Part shown: piece after piece, positions 12,454-13,157 of the stretch
Layout: every line of letters begins with the position of its first letter
Position numbering within the stretch: position 1 is the stretch's first letter
NCBI GenBank assembly: GCA_018814055.1
Contig: JAHJAL010000145.1
Coordinates: forward strand, 1-13,157
DNA from: Patescibacteria group bacterium
Lineage (GTDB): Bacteria > Patescibacteriota > JAHJAL01
Direction: 5' to 3'
Length of the DNA: 13,157 bases
Notes under the pieces: model-generated
Databases searched by the model: none
Told to the model about the DNA's origin: nothing
Seen by the model: the letters and a program-made list of their open reading frames with translations, nothing else
Program-made: the position numbers and the translations under genes

Positions 12454-13157
12454 ATAGAGCAAAATTAGTGGAGAATAATAGGTTGGCCACTGATATGAAT
12501 CAGTTGGTTTTTGAGGTGATTGGTAGTCCTGATTGGAATTTTGAGGAAGGGCAGTTTGTAATGGTAGAAAAAATGATCGACGAAGAATTGGTGAGGAGGG
12601 CATATTCAGTATCATCAGTAAGTGATGATTTGCCTATGATGGAATTGACGGTCAAGAGGATTGAGGGAGGGTTGATGTCAAATTATCTTTGCGATTTGCA
12701 GAGTGGAGATGTGGTTGATTTTACCGGCCCGCATGGAGTTTTTGGTTGGAGAAAAGGCAAACAAACAAATAAAGTTTTGGTGGCGATAGGTTGCGGGTTG
12801 GCACCATTGAAATCGATATTGCTTAAATATATTCAGAAGGATGATTTAACTACAAAGTTGTTTTTTGGTTGTCGGTATGCGGACCAGGTGCCATATGATG
12901 AATTGTTTTCAAAATTACAGGATAATTACAAAAATTTTGAATATTTTCCGTGTATTTCCCGGCCGGATAAAGATTGTAAGTATTGCGGGCGGGTGGGAGA
13001 AGTTATTGAAGAGGTTGATTTGGATTATGGGAATAGTGATTTTTTTTTGTGTGGAAATGAGGAGATGATCAAGCAGATGATAGATTTGATTATTGGTAAA
13101 GGAGGTAAGAAAGAAAATATTTATCATGAAAATATATTTCCGAAATTGAAAATGAAA
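12444..13157 (+). CDS. Ferredoxin-NAD(P) reductase-like flavoprotein, cut off by window edge
   Basis: The frame is open from ATG 12444 to the last base, giving 238 residues with no stop. It is a ferredoxin reductase superfamily enzyme: an FAD domain with RAYSVSS (52-58, the RxYS flavin motif) and GGLMSNYL (75-82), then an NAD(P) domain with GCGLAPLKSIL (116-126), FFGCR (140-144) and FLCGNEEMI (201-209). The tail YHENIFPKL resembles the normal family end, so the protein is probably almost complete. The expected glycine-rich GGTGIAP is GCGLAP. A CxxC (C178-K-Y-C181) plus C170 lies in the NAD domain, where relatives have a tryptophan-type loop. Its ATG overlaps iscU (ATGAATAA), so it likely supplies electrons for cluster assembly, perhaps through the ferredoxin at 4539; that link is inference. 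Confidence 0.85.
   Translation, partial: MNKNRAKLVENNRLATDMNQLVFEVIGSPDWNFEEGQFVMVEKMIDEELVRRAYSVSSVSDDLPMMELTVKRIEGGLMSNYLCDLQSGDVVDFTGPHGVFGWRKGKQTNKVLVAIGCGLAPLKSILLKYIQKDDLTTKLFFGCRYADQVPYDELFSKLQDNYKNFEYFPCISRPDKDCKYCGRVGEVIEEVDLDYGNSDFFLCGNEEMIKQMIDLIIGKGGKKENIYHENIFPKLKMK

Noticed and set aside
12865..13068. Short plus-strand frame inside the reductase gene
   Set aside because: It is out of frame with the reductase, whose FAD and NAD motifs are clear and continuous from 12444 to the window end.

Overview
This window looks like chromosome from a small-genome bacterium of the Candidate Phyla Radiation (Patescibacteria, probably Parcubacteria-like). The inference rests on four points. 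Genes are tightly packed, with gaps mostly under 100 bp. Most start codons lack a Shine-Dalgarno sequence. G greatly exceeds C on the coding strand. The large cysteine-rich protein at 7224-8954 resembles a family I associate with CPR genomes. UGA is a normal stop (metK, znuA, znuC and fur all end in TGA), so the glycine-recoding lineages SR1 and Gracilibacteria are excluded. There are no rRNA, tRNA, CRISPR or transposase genes.

Layout. Positions 1-558 (minus strand) hold the N-terminal 186 residues of a family 2 glycosyltransferase that runs off the left edge. Everything else is on the plus strand. From 678 to 4757 come single housekeeping or accessory genes: a small membrane protein, a cupin, a MazG-like NTP pyrophosphohydrolase, a divergent PurD-like ATP-grasp ligase, S-adenosylmethionine synthetase (metK) and a one-cluster ferredoxin.

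Positions 4829-8954 form a zinc/manganese uptake operon: substrate-binding lipoprotein, ATPase and permease (znuA-znuC-znuB order). A 576-residue protein with about 37 cysteines follows after only 3 bp. Its seven cysteines at an exact three-residue period (203-221) and its duplicated module make it the most unusual protein here. It may buffer or sense the metal that the transporter imports.

Positions 9042-10328 carry a D-lactate dehydrogenase-type enzyme and a glutaredoxin-like protein, the only two genes with clear, well-placed Shine-Dalgarno sites. Positions 10415-13157 form an Fe-S assembly operon: Fur-family regulator, cysteine desulfurase, IscU scaffold and a ferredoxin reductase-like flavoprotein that runs off the right edge. 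A perfect 7-1-7 inverted repeat (TGATAAC-A-GTTATCA), very close to the Bacillus Fur box, lies just before fur. It overlaps a possible promoter start and also forms the core of a terminator-like hairpin whose T-run touches the fur start codon.

A degenerate seven-base tandem repeat (AATTANG-like) recurs at five gene boundaries, often running from one gene's stop codon to the next gene's start. At the iscU end it has been taken into the coding sequence.
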